Both the position numbers and the translations under genes were made by a program. From Leuctra nigra (taxonomy: Eukaryota; Arthropoda; Insecta; Plecoptera; Leuctridae), in NCBI GenBank assembly GCA_934045905.1, contig OW203768.1, forward strand, positions 12,056,316-12,120,315: a DNA stretch of 64,000 bases, in the 5' to 3' direction. Each line of letters opens with the position of its first letter. The stretch's first letter is position 1. Positions 1-13,000 of this stretch are shown piece after piece. The notes below the pieces were generated by a model, which was not told where the DNA came from, searched no databases, and was given only the letters and a program-made list of their open reading frames with translations.

Positions 1-89
1 GTTACTCTCATACGATGGAACGTGACACTAGGTGATAATGACGTAATGTGATATACCTGGGGTATGTAATGTAATTAATATGATGACAG

Positions 90-1426
90 GAGCAGTCGCT
101 GCCGGCTTACCTCGACAGACCTCGCTTCAAGCCCCGCTACTGACGTCACCGACCGCCGCCCCCGTGCCGCCCCCCATCAGTTCGCCGCCTCCATCGTACG
201 ACGCGGTCGTCGGAAAGGTCAGTAGAAAGAGCTCACCTTTACCGTAAAACTTTTAAATTAGTGTATGATCATTATTAAAAACTGTTTTAATCACTTTCTT
301 TGATGAGCAATATACACTTATTCTGTTTTAATGACTTTATGACTTTGCTACACATATAAAAATTATATACTCAAAATAATTACTCAGGTGAATAATATAT
401 ATTTTTTTACTCCAAAATGTTACATAGGTATGTGTGATACAATGATTGGTGTATTGGTTACACCATCAACATTCTCATCAGAACATTGAGCGCAGTCAGT
501 AGATTGATGGGTGACCGTTCAACTGATTCTTGCCAGTTGCTGCTGTTGGGCCAGGGTTGAGCCTGCTGTTGGGCCCGCTGTTAGGCCGGGTGTTTGGGCG
601 TTAGTGTGACGACCTCCCTCCGCCTGTTATCAGTCTCTCGACGGCGCGGGTTGTGGACGCCCGAGCTGTGAATGTTACACCGTCCTTCTTGGTATCTTTC
701 GTCAGGAGTAGGCTACATGCTGGTACCGGGTTCCCTCTCCTCCCTCCTCTTTGGTGACTCCGTTGAAGTATTAGATTAGATTATTATGGTTTAACGGCGC
801 GTCAATGACGAGGTTATATTGCGCACACTAATTTTTACTGTTTACTCTTATACTTTGTTGATGATAAGTGGAGGACATGGGGAGGGGTCGACCTAACGGG
901 CCCGATCCGGAGGAGTCTGAAACTTGTGGGAAAGCCAGTTCAGAATTGGGAGAAACCGGGGGGGGGGGGCGGGGGGGGGGGGGGAGAATGCTTTGGGCCG
1001 GAGGACCCGATTTCGGGGGGATCACCATCTCGAGGGGGGAGACCGGCACGAGGGGCCCGCGAATTTAGGGATGGCATGGGACTAGGTCGACCCTGGACTG
1101 CACTTAGTTGGGACCAACACTCATGATTGCGTCAAGGTAGCAGTCCATTGGTGAGGCGTTGAAGTATAATCTGGCATCTGTTTTGCCAGGGTGGTCAGCC
1201 GCCCAGTTACGACGAGTACCTCAGTCAACAGCGTCTACTGGAGGGTCGTGTGACGCCTCCGCCTCCTTGGACGCAGTCTGCGCAGCTGTCGACCTGCCCA
1301 TGTGATCGCTGTGCTGCGCCGCGAGTGCTGCGCGAGAGAGCGCTGCGCGTGGCACTGCCCCCGGAGCAGCGCAGCACCGAGCAACTGTGCCCCTGTTCCA
1401 AGTGTCAGGTAGGCGTCATTCATTAA
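90..1426 (+). CDS. Partial gene: PPxY-motif, Cys-rich protein (two 3' exons)
   Basis: Two exons can be built. Exon A is 90-217, with an acceptor ending ...GACAG and a donor GTCAGT, ending in phase 0. Exon B starts at 1190 after ...TTTTGCCAG and is open to a TAA at 1424-1426, or could splice at GTAGGC after 1408. Joined, they read a Pro/Ser-rich stretch with two PPSYD motifs about 17 residues apart (the PPxY consensus bound by WW domains of NEDD4-type ubiquitin ligases), then a segment with paired Cys motifs (CPCDRC and CPCSKC). The 5' exons lie before the window. AATAAA-like signals at about 1516 and 1573 favour exon B being terminal. I do not recognise the family. A membrane-linked adaptor is only an inference from the PPxY pair. 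Confidence is moderate because splicing and frame agree but no conserved domain was identified. Confidence 0.5.
425..780 (+). mobile_element. 5S rRNA-derived SINE-like repeat, copy 1
   Basis: A segment near 495-515 matches the 5S rRNA box C (form GTNAGTANNTGGATGGGTGACC), and upstream bases near 468-485 resemble the adjacent 5S region with a deletion between the two. The same unit occurs reversed at about 56070-56390, sharing the blocks around 'CTCTCGACGGCGCGGGTTGT' and 'CTTTCGTCAGGAGTAGGCT'. A dispersed element with an internal 5S promoter relic is what SINE3-type elements look like. The 3' end is not sharply defined. Confidence 0.55.
958..984. repeat. Poly-G tract
   Basis: Two runs of 12 and 14 G separated by one C. 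Open frames overlapping it are products of the low-complexity sequence, not genes. Confidence 0.9.
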
Positions 1427-1913
1427 GCAGAGACAATCAGCGTTATCACCATTGCAGAGGAAGTTCGATGCTCTGTTAAATCAGTGCTTACAATTGATTA
1501 TGTCTAAACCTATTTAATAAATTTTTTAGCAAGGTATCGAGACACCGGCCCTTATTCCAGTATACTTGAATTTTAATAAACATTTAATTTTTTGGTTATT
1601 TTTAGATTTAACAAAAAGTTGAGTTCTCTAATGTAATTTTTCATTTTTCATTTTTTCATTTTTTAATGTAGTTTTTCATTTTTTAATATACCTTCCGAAT
1701 TTCCAAATCATTCTTTCGTGTAATAGTAAAGAGACATATCAAGAGACATACCTAAAATGACTTTCCAAGCTAATTATGCAATTACTTTTTAAATAAATAA
1801 TTTCTACGTCGATGTTACATTTAAAAAAAAATCATATTGATTTATCCTTTCATACCAAAATGTATTCCAAAGTTATAAAAAATGTAAAAATCTGTCATCC
1901 TTCCCCAAATCCC

Positions 1914-2213
1914 AAGTGCAATTGATGACGAATGATCTAGTTCTTGCAGCTTCGCTACTCTTCCTACAGCAACACCACTAATGTGAACACTGCTGTCCTG
2001 ATTTCTCTGGACACCACGACAGCTATGCACAGTGTCCTTGCCGACGGCATTGCTCCTTCCACAAAACCTAAGTGCAATTGATGACGAATGATCTGGTTCT
2101 TGCAGCCTCGCTACTCTTCCTACAGCAACACCACTAATGTGAACACTGCTGTCCTGATTTCTCTGGACACCACGACAGCTATGCACAGTGTCCTTGCCGA
2201 CGGCATTGCTCTC
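1914..2213. repeat. 156-bp tandem duplication
   Basis: A unit starting AAGTGCAATTGATGACGAAT at 1914 recurs at 2070 with a few substitutions, giving about 1.9 copies. The reverse frame is open (His/Ser-rich) but matches no family I know, so I treat it as non-coding. Confidence 0.85.
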
Positions 2214-3251
2214 TGCAACATCATGTGATTCCGCTGCACGAAGTCTAAAATCCCTTAGGACAACTTTACATGAACATTAAATATTCAAGTTTTTGCTATA
2301 GGATATATTTACCAAGTTTAGTAAGTAACGTTAATACTTTGAAGAATATTAAAAATTCCCGTAGATTTAAACAAAAATGTATTTTAAATGTTAAACCATG
2401 TACTTAATATCTAAAATCTTGAATAATGCCTAAATTATTTTCCAAGACACAAACAAAAGCTGTTATTATAATATTTCATCAGATCGTGAATCAACGACAG
2501 TAATTATGAAAACAAAATATAATTGTAATTACTTTTAAAAATGCACACATAAGCACAATAAGATTGTAGAATCGTATGTAGCCAATTAATTAACATAAGC
2601 ACTGCGAAGACTGATACTAAAATGTAATGACTAAATTACATAATGTACTACACATTTTATTAAAAGTAGTAAGATATTCTAAACAAAGTGAAGTCGGATT
2701 TCTATACGCTGACTAATGTGTTCTCTCGTCCTAAATGTGATTCCCTTAATGTTGATTGAATGCCATCGGGAAGCTTGTAGCTTTAGGTCCGATACTCTTT
2801 CTCATTAGTTGCATTATTATTATGACTAACTGCCAGGAAATTGCGTTAGTTGATGAACCAAATAAATAATTATTACAAAAACAAGTCTTATTTTAATCAT
2901 TTTCCTATTGCCTATAGCCTAGGCACCGAGCGTTGGGACATGTGGTGCTCCTAGCAGTTTTGTCGGAACTAATGTTTGTTCGACAATGTATGCATTTATG
3001 CGTATTCTATGCGTTTTCATTATTTACGTTCATTTCAGACAGTGTACAGTGGCAGTTTTACTGAAAAACTTTAACTGTCACAAAATTAGTACATAATATG
3101 GTTTCACACAAATCATTATCAATCTACTCGTACATTGCTATTTCAAACAATGTAGCAACAATGTAGCAATGTAGCAATACCTTTAGCAAACGATTTCCCT
3201 GACTGACTCCAAAATGTTTTGGAAGTCGTATTTAATGAATCAATTTCTCTT

Positions 3252-3338
3252 GGGGGGGGGGGGGGGGGGATAGGTGATGGATATCTATTACTCAATTTCT
3301 CTTGGGGGGGGGGGGGGGATAGGGGGGGGATTGTCCTA

Positions 3339-3367
<29 letters not shown>
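3252..3367. repeat. Poly-G / poly-C cluster
   Basis: G runs at 3252-3269 and 3304-3318 in a short direct repeat (CAATTTCTCTTGGGG), then a 29-nt C run at 3339-3367. Pro/Gly-rich open frames here are artefacts of the tracts. Confidence 0.9.
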
Positions 3368-3370
<3 letters not shown>

Positions 3371-4000
3371 ACTATCGAGCCCCCATTCACCATATTTTGG
3401 AAGCCCAGAATCACTCATAAATTGTTACATTTTAAAAACCAACCCAGACCTGACCCCCCTTCCGGGTGTCACAAACACCCTCCACCCCCATGATGAAAGT
3501 AGATCCTACGCGCCTGTTATGTTGTTACGAAAATTTGCCGATTGTATTCGATTAAATGACATGGAGGTATACAACAATTTCTGTTATTTCGCGGAACTGA
3601 ACTCTGAGCTCGCTGCCATTTTCAGTGCCAAATGGTTTGAACAGTGATCATGATGCTTTACTTAAACTATTTAGGAGTGGCGTAAAATCAAACCATTTCC
3701 TTTTTCTGACTATCAAAATATCAGTAATTACTATCAACAAACAAGTATATGATCGTAGCAAGTATGCTTTAACATTTTCCCGCCATATATTTGCACCGCC
3801 ATCTAGAGATGATGGGGAATCTGACAGCTGAGAGCATTGTTTCTAGGAACCTTGATTTTTTTTAGGTGGAGCCTTGATTGAGTTGTGTTGTGAGGGAGAT
3901 GTCGATTTTTGTGAGCTGATTTTATCTCGCTTGGTATTACGATATAAATACCATAATATAACATAACATTTGCGGAAACTAAGTGAATCTAGTCAATATA

Positions 4001-7000
4001 ATGCTTGAACAAGCAAATACATCCATGTCTACAGCTTTGTTAGCTGCTGTTGCTGTCATTTTGTGCATTCTATTTAGAATATTAAACGTCAACAGTCAAC
4101 CACAGAAACCGACATTGCATTACAAACACACCTCGTTTATTGATACTATTCTGAAGATTGCACCAGTAATCGAGGAACCGTAAGTAAAATGATTAATGTC
4201 TTAAAAAGTACGTAGTTATATCCTGGGCCCTAACGCTGATTCAACATGTTAATACAGTGAGTAGTACGTAATGGAGTTTGACAGATCTTTATCAGATGGC
4301 CCATGTCATAAATCAAATATCTGACTCATCCAAAGGTTATTTTATTCTAGTTCACTGACTCTGTGATAATTTTTTGTATAAATCGATAAATGTTTTTTAA
4401 AAGCATAAAAAAACAGTAGATGCAAACAAAGATTCAAAGATGCATTAAAAAGCAAGAATTAAGAATTGTCTCTGAGACTCTGATTTGTGTTTTTTCTACA
4501 GATATTGTCCAACTCGACTATGGGGATTTAGCGGTCATGTCCAAACAATCGTTCACACAATAATCGGCAGAGTTCGGTGTCCGTGGCCCATCGGCGAGCG
4601 TATCTATCTATCGTTGAAAGATGGCAGCACCCTCACATACGACTTGTATAAACCTCTGGACCAATCATTCGAAGGTAATGATTGTTTTACTATGTGGATA
4701 TGATCGACCGTGCTGTGACGGTAGAGTACCTACTGATTGTGATGGTTGATTGTTACAGATGATCTGACGCTTGCCATCTGCCCCGGCATCGGAAACACTT
4801 CGGAATCGGTCTATGTCAGAACATTTGTCCACTATGCACAATGTCATGGGTGAGAATAACTCATGTTAAAACTTAGTACCTACCTATACATGGGTACCAA
4901 GGTAGTCTGGACATGAACTCTGGAGATCCTGGGTTTGATTCCCATGACCAGTCTTCCAAACAGGTTTTTCATGGTGCTCAGTTGAGAGGCAAATGATGGG
5001 AAGGTTCCCTACTAATGGGCCATGACTGCCCCTTCCCACCATCCATCCTTCATTCTTCATCATCATACCTAGAATCATTCTCACACTTAACCAGTTGCCA
5101 GGCCAATTCGTGAGATTCACGTTTGAAACCACGTTTAAAACGTTGAAACGTCCTTCTATCACTATTGGCAAGTGGCAACATCCAACTCCCAACGTGATAT
5201 TATCTTCCTCTGCATCCTCTTCATATGGCCAAACCACTATTATTCTGTTATTATTATTTATTACAGAGGTAGGTCTACTTCAAACTTAGTTCAGAAATGT
5301 TTTGCTGACTGTCTGCCTTGCTCTAATCACTCCCGCCTGGATGTCTACAGATACCGGTGTTGCGTTCTGAACCACGTGGGCGCGCTGGCGTCCGTGCGCG
5401 TGACTGCGCCGCGCGTGTTCTCGTACGGCCACACGGACGACTACCACGAGATGGTGAGCCACATCCTCGCCAGGTGTCCAGGCACGGCCGTCATCTGCAT
5501 CGGCTTCTCTCTCGGAGGGAACCTCGTCACCAAGTACCTCGGCGAAACGGATCGCGTTCGATCTTCGAGCATCATCGGAGGGATTTCCATCTGCCAGGGT
5601 TACTGTGCCATAGAGTGAGTAACAACCATCTCTTGGCGAATTATTTCGATCATTGTTTATTCCCGATTTTAAAGACAGATTTTCAATCCCTTGTTAAAGT
5701 AGAGGCTCTATTAGTCCACGTTAACAAGTCAGTGACTTGATGTATGATTTTCAAATCAATTAAATAAATATTGACAGATATATTTTACTTTGTTGATATA
5801 TTTTATACTATTTCTGTATAGATATGATATTTTATCAAGAATTTGCTATTAATTTAAAACATTTCATGCAGTACGAAATTACTGCCTTCTGGTATAACAG
5901 AGCATTGAAAAACTGGCCCTTGTTAGTTTTCTGTTTGACATTGTGTGAAGAAACAATAAGTTCCTCAACATACAACACAACAAAGCTTGAATAGTTATCT
6001 ATAGAGATAAAGTGCGGCAGTTTACGTGCTATTTCCTACACATTAGAATGTAATCCACCACATTATGACGCAATCAGAGTCAAGGTCGTGAGAGTTGGAC
6101 CAAGTCTGTTACTCAGAACTCACACTACTTGGCATGAATTAACTCTTACAAGGAACTGTGGATTCCATGTTCACAATATGTGGAGTATGAGGAGATCTAC
6201 ATTCATTATGCCCAACAAACCTCAAGAGATACAACAATACACGCGTCCTGCTCGCATAGTAGGTACACCTGCACTCAGAAAAATTGACGGTAAACTGCTA
6301 CAGTAAACCCTCGTTATTACGAACTTCAATAATTCGAATTTAGGGGTAAATTCGAACTAGGTGCATGGTCCCAGTGGACAGGATAGGTTTTTACATGTTA
6401 AATCATTTTTATAAATCGAATTTTAGGTTAATTCGAAATTCGAACTGAATTTTGGTCCCAGCCCATGTTATTCCTTGCATACTTCTTCTTCTTCTTCTTC
6501 CCATCAAGGAGTAGGCTTCTAGCCTGTTCCGGCATCTAAGGGTTCTTCCACCTCTTCCGTGGACGGCCAACATCTCTTCTTCCATGAGGTCGGTAATGGT
6601 AGGCACTCCGGGGGATCCTATCTGGAGGCATTCTGGATAGATGTTCAATCCATTTGCTTCTGTACTTCACCATCGTGTCATTAACACTCTCAACATGAAG
6701 CTCTTGCCTTATTTCTTCATTCCTTACACAATCCAACCTCGTGCATCCCTTCACCGACCTTAAGAATTTCATCTCGGCAGCTTGGATGCGACTCTTATCC
6801 CGAGTCTTGTCGACCCACGATTCACTTCCGTAAAGTAATGCTGGCACCACCATTACCTTATACAATCTGATTTGGGTATCCTTCCTTGTCTTGTTTTTTA
6901 AATTTCGTCGAATAGTCCCACATATAGACTGAAACTTGTGCAGCTTCTGAGTAATGTCCTCCTCAAAAGCATATGTTATGTCACAGCCCAAATATTTGAA

Positions 7001-10000
7001 GTGAGAGACTTGCTCAATAGACTGATTGTCAATTACAATTTTCGATCTTACCGGGAATTTTCCCTTGAATGCCATGATTTTCGTTTTCCCTGTGGATAAT
7101 TTCAAATTATAACGGCGGCCAAGCTGTACCAATGTAAATATAGCTCTTTGCAGTCCATCCTCATCTTGCTCCATTATTATAAGATCATCAGCGAACAACA
7201 ATGAATTAATTGTGTGCTCTTGTCCTAACCTAATGCCTCCATTATTGATTAGTTTCCATTCTCTAAGAATGTCGTCGATATAAATGTTAAAAAGACTAGG
7301 TGAAAGACTGCAACCTTGCCGTACTCCTCTATTTACTGTAGTTGTCTTTGAAACCCTGTCATCCGTCCTTATTTCTATTTTTGTGTTGGTATATAGACTT
7401 TCAGTTACTTTGACCAGATGTTCCGGAAACCCTCGACGCCTCAGAACTTCCATCAACTTAGGTCTATTTACTCTATCAAAAGCCTTCTCAAAGTCGATGA
7501 ATGCAAGATGGGTTTCCAAGTTGAATTCTCTTCGCTTTTCAATTATCTGTCTGATTGTAAAAATATTGTCTGTACATGATCGCGCTCTTCGAAAACCATT
7601 CTGTTCTTCGGATAATAAATGTTCTGATATTGTTCGTATTCTGTTGTTAATTACTCTTGTGTAGATTTTGTATCCGGAGTTTAGTACACTGATACCTCTG
7701 TAGTTGTCACACTTGCTTCTATCACCCTTCTTGAACAACGGAATGACCGAAGCCGTTAGCCAGGTTTCTGGAATTTTCAGTTGATTCCAACACATGTTCA
7801 TTAGATGTAAAAACCTGAGCTTAAGAAAAATTCCTCCGTACTTTATTAGTTCAACACTTATGCCGTCATTTCCGCTTGCTTTACGGTTTTTCGCATGTGT
7901 TAGGGCTTCTTGAAGTTCTTGCAATGCCAACTGGTCTACATACGAAGTGTCCGCTTCCATTGAAAAGTGCGTATCTTCCAGAGGGTCTGACCAAAGTTCC
8001 TTGTAATAATTGAGCCACTGGGTTTCATCGATGACATTTAGCCTGGCGGTATCTTTTTCAATCGAGTTCAGAAGTTTGAAAGTTTTATATACAGACAGTT
8101 GTCGGCCATGAAGATCGTGCTCTAAGTTACTCACAGTTCGTTCCCAGCTCAACTCATGGGCACGTCGCACTACAGCTTTAGCAATATTTCTTTTAGAGTT
8201 ATAGTCTTCTCTCGTAGAGGCGGTGTTATCCTGAAGAAATTTTAAGTAGGCTTTATTCTTTTCTTTAATTGCACGCTCAATTTCACTGTTCCATATCTTG
8301 AGTCCTTTACGCCTCCGGGATTTCTTTTTTGTGCCAAGAGCTTCGAAGGCTGAAAGGTTAATAGCGTTCTTTATATTTTCCCATTCAATGTCAATATTAT
8401 CACTAGTTGGCATTGTGTTGAGATAGTTTGTAAGTCTATCTTGATACAACTTCCTCACACAGTCATCCTCCAAGAGATACACCTTCAGAATTTCCTTCTC
8501 TGCTTCTCTTCTGCGATTACATTTCCTCCATCTGGCAAGTATATGTATTGTAGACACTACCAGATAGTGATCTGAGAATATATCGCATCCTCGGAAAACT
8601 CGAGTGTCTTTGATCTGCGATACCAATTTCTTATTGACAATGACATAATCTATTAACGACCGAAGGCCTCTTGCACTCCATGTGTAAGTATGTATGTCCT
8701 TTTTCCTGAAGAATGTGTTGGTGATCTTCAAACTGTTGAAACTTGCAAAATCTCGAAGTATACGTCCATTGTCATTAAGATGTGCTTCGCCAAATGTTCC
8801 TACAGTTTTAGGAATGGGAACATTACCCACCCGCGCATTGAGGTCGCCCGCAAGAATCAGGTGGTCTGTTGTATTATGTTTGTTGATTACCTTCTGGAGT
8901 GTTTCATAAAACGCTTCACTCTCCTCCCTCTTTCCCTCTTCCGGTGCGTAAACGCCGACTACAGTTAGATACCCTCTCTCCACCTTAAGCCGTACAGTGA
9001 CAATTCTTTCATTAACATACGCATAACTCTTGATTTTGTTCCTCCACTTCTCGTCAACCAATATTGCCACGCCGCAGCATGCTCTTCGGTTCTGCTCAAC
9101 TCCACTGTATATCATAGTGTAATTGTTAGTCAAATCCACCGTACCCTTCAACTTCTTCTTTGTTTCTGTTATAATGGCGATGTTTATGTTCCTCTTCTTT
9201 AAAATGTTCGTGAGTTCTTCTTCCTTGGTATTGAGTCCTCTTACATTCCAAGTGCCTACATGCATTGTGTCAGTTATTCCTAATCGTTTAGCCTTATCCG
9301 CGCGTGATTTGTCATATATGAGACAGTCCGGCTTATTCCTTTGATGCTTGTAAGTAGTGGTATTTAAAGTAGAGGTCAGTTAGGGTACCCGGGTACAAAC
9401 GGGGTACCCGGGTACGCCATTACCCGGGTACAATGGCGGGTACTCGGGTATCAATTTTTTTTTTTTTTTTTTTTTGTTATTAGGTTTGGTTGCATTATTT
9501 GCGACAGCTGCCACTTAATCACCAGCTGCATTGTTTATAGCTATATAAACTGAATTTAATATTTATTCATATTTCCCAAATCTCAACAATCCCAACCAAT
9601 AATTGGTTTGTAAATTCATTGTTAGTAATTTCATGAGAATGCTGGTGAGTTGAGGATGGATTATTGATGGAGGGGATGCAGGCAAGATATAAATTGTGTT
9701 CAACCTTCCATTGTATGGACGTTGTGTATCTCTCCCCAAGGACACGGATAGAGCGGCGGCCTCAATGCAACAAATTTCAAAAAAATCTAAAAAAAAAAAA
9801 AATTTTTTTTTTTGTTATTTATTACCCGGGTAATTAAAGCGGGTACCCGGGTACAAAACATTACCCGAATCCGACCTCTAATTTAAAGTGTGCAGGTTAC
9901 TAACCCACAGCACTCGATCATGATAGGGGGGCTGCCCCTTCACTGCACTCATGATTGCAGCCACTGTTATCGGCAGTGGTCCTAGCCTTTGATGATCCAA

Positions 10001-13000
10001 CATCAAGTCCTACAAGGCAGCAGGTTTGTTTAGCATTGCTTATGGCGGCAATTATTCGCCTTGACACGGTGCCGTCACTGGACATTGGAGCATTTTATAG
10101 ACTTGCCCTGCAAAAGGCAAGCCACCCCATCCTGCTAGCACCGCCGCTCAATTGTCCGCGACCACTTATTTGGATAAACCTTATTCGTGGCTAACCTACA
10201 TATCTGTAGGCCACTCCCCTATCCGCAACCCGGGGACGCGCTCGGTAGCCCAGAGCAAGGCAGAGTTATCCATACTACTCACCGAGTAGTATGCTTGCAT
10301 ACAGTTGTTTTAATTCGAACTTAGCAGAAGGATTGATAAAATAATCGCGAACAAACTACGAAAAAACAACACTCAAAACAAAACACAACCTTCAATGGCA
10401 TCAAAATGAGATAATCTGGCTTGCGAGGTTGGCCAAACTGCTGTTACAGGTTTGCCAACCCCACTTTTTTGCAATGGCGGGAATATTCCACAGGCGGGAA
10501 TATTCAAACTTCATGAAAATGCACACAAATTTTTTTGCATTAATTATATATTTCGAACTTTTTTAATTCGAACTGGGATTTTTTGGGTCCCTTTGAATTC
10601 GAATTAACGAGGGTTTACAAGTTGAAGCTACAAACAATTACACTCAATATTTGTTGTATGGAGGTATAGGTAATTATTATGTATCCTACAACCCCACATG
10701 CTCGAAATCTTAATTGAGCTCTGTGTTTTTGTCTGAAAATCAAGTATTGAAAAAGGACTTAGAATTGTGCAAGCAATTTATGTAACCACGGGTGTATAAT
10801 GTAAATACAGTCAATTTTTATTAGAAGGTTCTATGGAAGATCATGATGTGTAGGTATTTACTTTATAAGAAATGAATGCCTCAAATTTTACACAATTTGT
10901 TAAATGATTTGAAATTTAATGAAATGTTTGAAGTTTTAAGCCTTGTTTCATATGTTTGTATCACTGCTGTATTTAGTCAATCAACTGTGTAAATCGAGAT
11001 GTTGTTAAGCTGGTGTGTGTGTTGACAGGAGCACCAAGTGGATGCTGCACTGGCAGAACTTCCGTCGCCTCTACCTCTACATCATTACAGAGACAATGAA
11101 GTCCATCATCCTCGCTCACAGATACATCTTGCTCAAGGATGAGGTCATCAGAAGGTGAGCAACCCTCGCCGACATATACATTTAAAACAAGAACTTTTGT
11201 TAAAAATGCAGTTGTGTAGTTCTCATAATCCACCAGCAGGTTAATTCTTGAAAATACACGCTTTGAAACCGTGAAGTTTTCATTGTAACTTTAAAAGTTA
11301 ACAGTGCAGACGTGAACAGTTTCAAATTAAACGTGAAAGCTCAAATTTGGCCTCCAGCCCCCTTCTCTCGTAAGATCTCTTAACATGATGACTCTAGATT
11401 ACTTGATTCCTTCTTACAGACACAACCTCATCGAACAAGAGATCATTGCAGCGGCAACTTTGCCTGAGCTGGACGATGCCTACACCAGGTTAGTAACAAC
11501 CGAGTCTTAAGATGATGAAGTTTATGAATATGCTGCTTTTCCATGCTGCGTCGTCCTGCGATATTCAAAACGATATTGACACACTGCGTCAAAACATTGC
11601 GGTCGTCACAAATGTTCATCCAACCTCAACTTTTCGATTTGCGTTGCTCTGCGTTACTGCGATTATACCGGATACGGACCTACTCTCATAGTCCATATTT
11701 GAAATATGGTGCTCTCTGATCAATTTACTGTTTTGACCAATCTATCTGCACGGAAGTTTCTCTTTACTGCCGTGTAGTTGCGAATGGAGAAAAGTTGCTC
11801 AACAACACTGGCCTGGAAAGGCTGTAGGTACCTACTTTCGTTTCTGCGAAAATCATGCCATCGCAAGTCATGGAAAGACAAGTTAAGTCACAAAATTTGC
11901 AAGTTGTCAATGTATCTACTACAGATCTCTTGAGCACTATTTCTCTGTAGTTTGTATGCCACCAAATTGTGTTTTCTTCCCTTTTATTTTCAAAATCAAA
12001 AAGTATTTCAGACCCCTAAATTGGTTTCCTTCTCTTCATCGCTGTTTGCTTGTAATCGTGGTGTTTGTCGTACAGGAAAGTGCACAACTTCAGCTCGGTG
12101 GTGGAGATGTACAAGTGGAGCTCCTGCGTCAACTACCTCCACAACATCCGCATGCCGATGATCTTCATCAACGCCCGCGACGACCCGATCGTGCCGGACG
12201 CTCTGCTGGACCCGATCAGGGAGTTTGCCTGTGAGTGCAGGATTTACAAGACTGCCAAGAGTCTTTAACAATAACATCATTATAGAAGCATAGTTTTAGC
12301 AGGCCCGGCTCCCTTTTATGCATGGAATTCCTGCAGGGTTTCTTTATTATATTTTAACTTTTTAAGTCAATATACCTATCCGATTTTAATTGAAATTGAT
12401 TTTTTTTATCTCTTTTATCTAAACCTCATTTATGTTGACTTTTTCAAAAAATATAAACTGTAAAATATAAACTGTGTTGATACTTGATAAAGAAGACGAT
12501 ATATTTAGATTTATGAATGAATAGTACACTTGTAAAACACCAAGGTCTTATTATTTTTGTCTTTAATTTCTTTAGTACCTACAGAAATTTGACATGTCGT
12601 TTTTGACTCGACATTGCATCATTTAACCTTTTTGAAAATGTACGTTTTCGTTGTTTAAAATGTAAAAGAGTTCAAGTCTGGCCTAGTTGTCAACTTTTAC
12701 GTTTTAATTTAAACAGTGAAAACGTACATGGTTTCAAAACTTGAAAACTCAAGAATTGGCCACCTGGGGTGGGATTACATAAAATGATAACTATCTTGTC
12801 ACGGTGACAAGCTTCTCATCTCAATGTTATTCACGGCCTTCTAGGGTCTTGTCACCGTGATAAGTAAGTTGTCATTTTATGTGATCGCACCCCTGGACTA
12901 GTTTTGAAAATCTGGTTGATCTGATTTAAATCAAACATCCTGCTTTTCTGTTACAAATTTATATTTAATGAAAGGGATGCGACTGATTTTTTAAAACTGT

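Larger units (their letters stand above)
6483..10293 (-). mobile_element. Full-length RTE-type non-LTR retrotransposon
   Basis: A 3.8-kb unit flanked by the direct repeat CTTGCATAC (6474-6482 and 10294-10302), taken as its target-site duplication. Its 3' end on the minus strand is a short 3' UTR finishing in (AAG)n, typical of the RTE clade. One ORF covers endonuclease and reverse transcriptase. A second element (hAT-like, 9370-9880) interrupts it near the N-terminus. Being complete at its 5' end is unusual, since most such copies are 5'-truncated. Confidence 0.9.
6301..10618. mobile_element. pogo/Tc1-like TIR element split by an RTE insertion
   Basis: The ends are inverted repeats: AAACCCTCGTTATTACGAA near 6305 and TTCGAATTAACGAGGGTTT near 10600-10617, with TA next to AACCCTCG on both sides. 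Short AATTCGAA motifs recur inside. Without the inserted RTE (6483-10293) and its duplicated target, the element would be about 500 bp with no coding capacity, so it is non-autonomous. TTCGAA-rich TIRs with TA target sites point to the pogo/mariner group. The last bases of the two ends differ, so exact termini are uncertain. Confidence 0.7.

Noticed and set aside
3219..3831. Small ORFs 5' of ABHD2 as a gene
   Set aside because: They start in homopolymer tracts, show no conserved motif, and lack convincing splice sites in frame with ABHD2.
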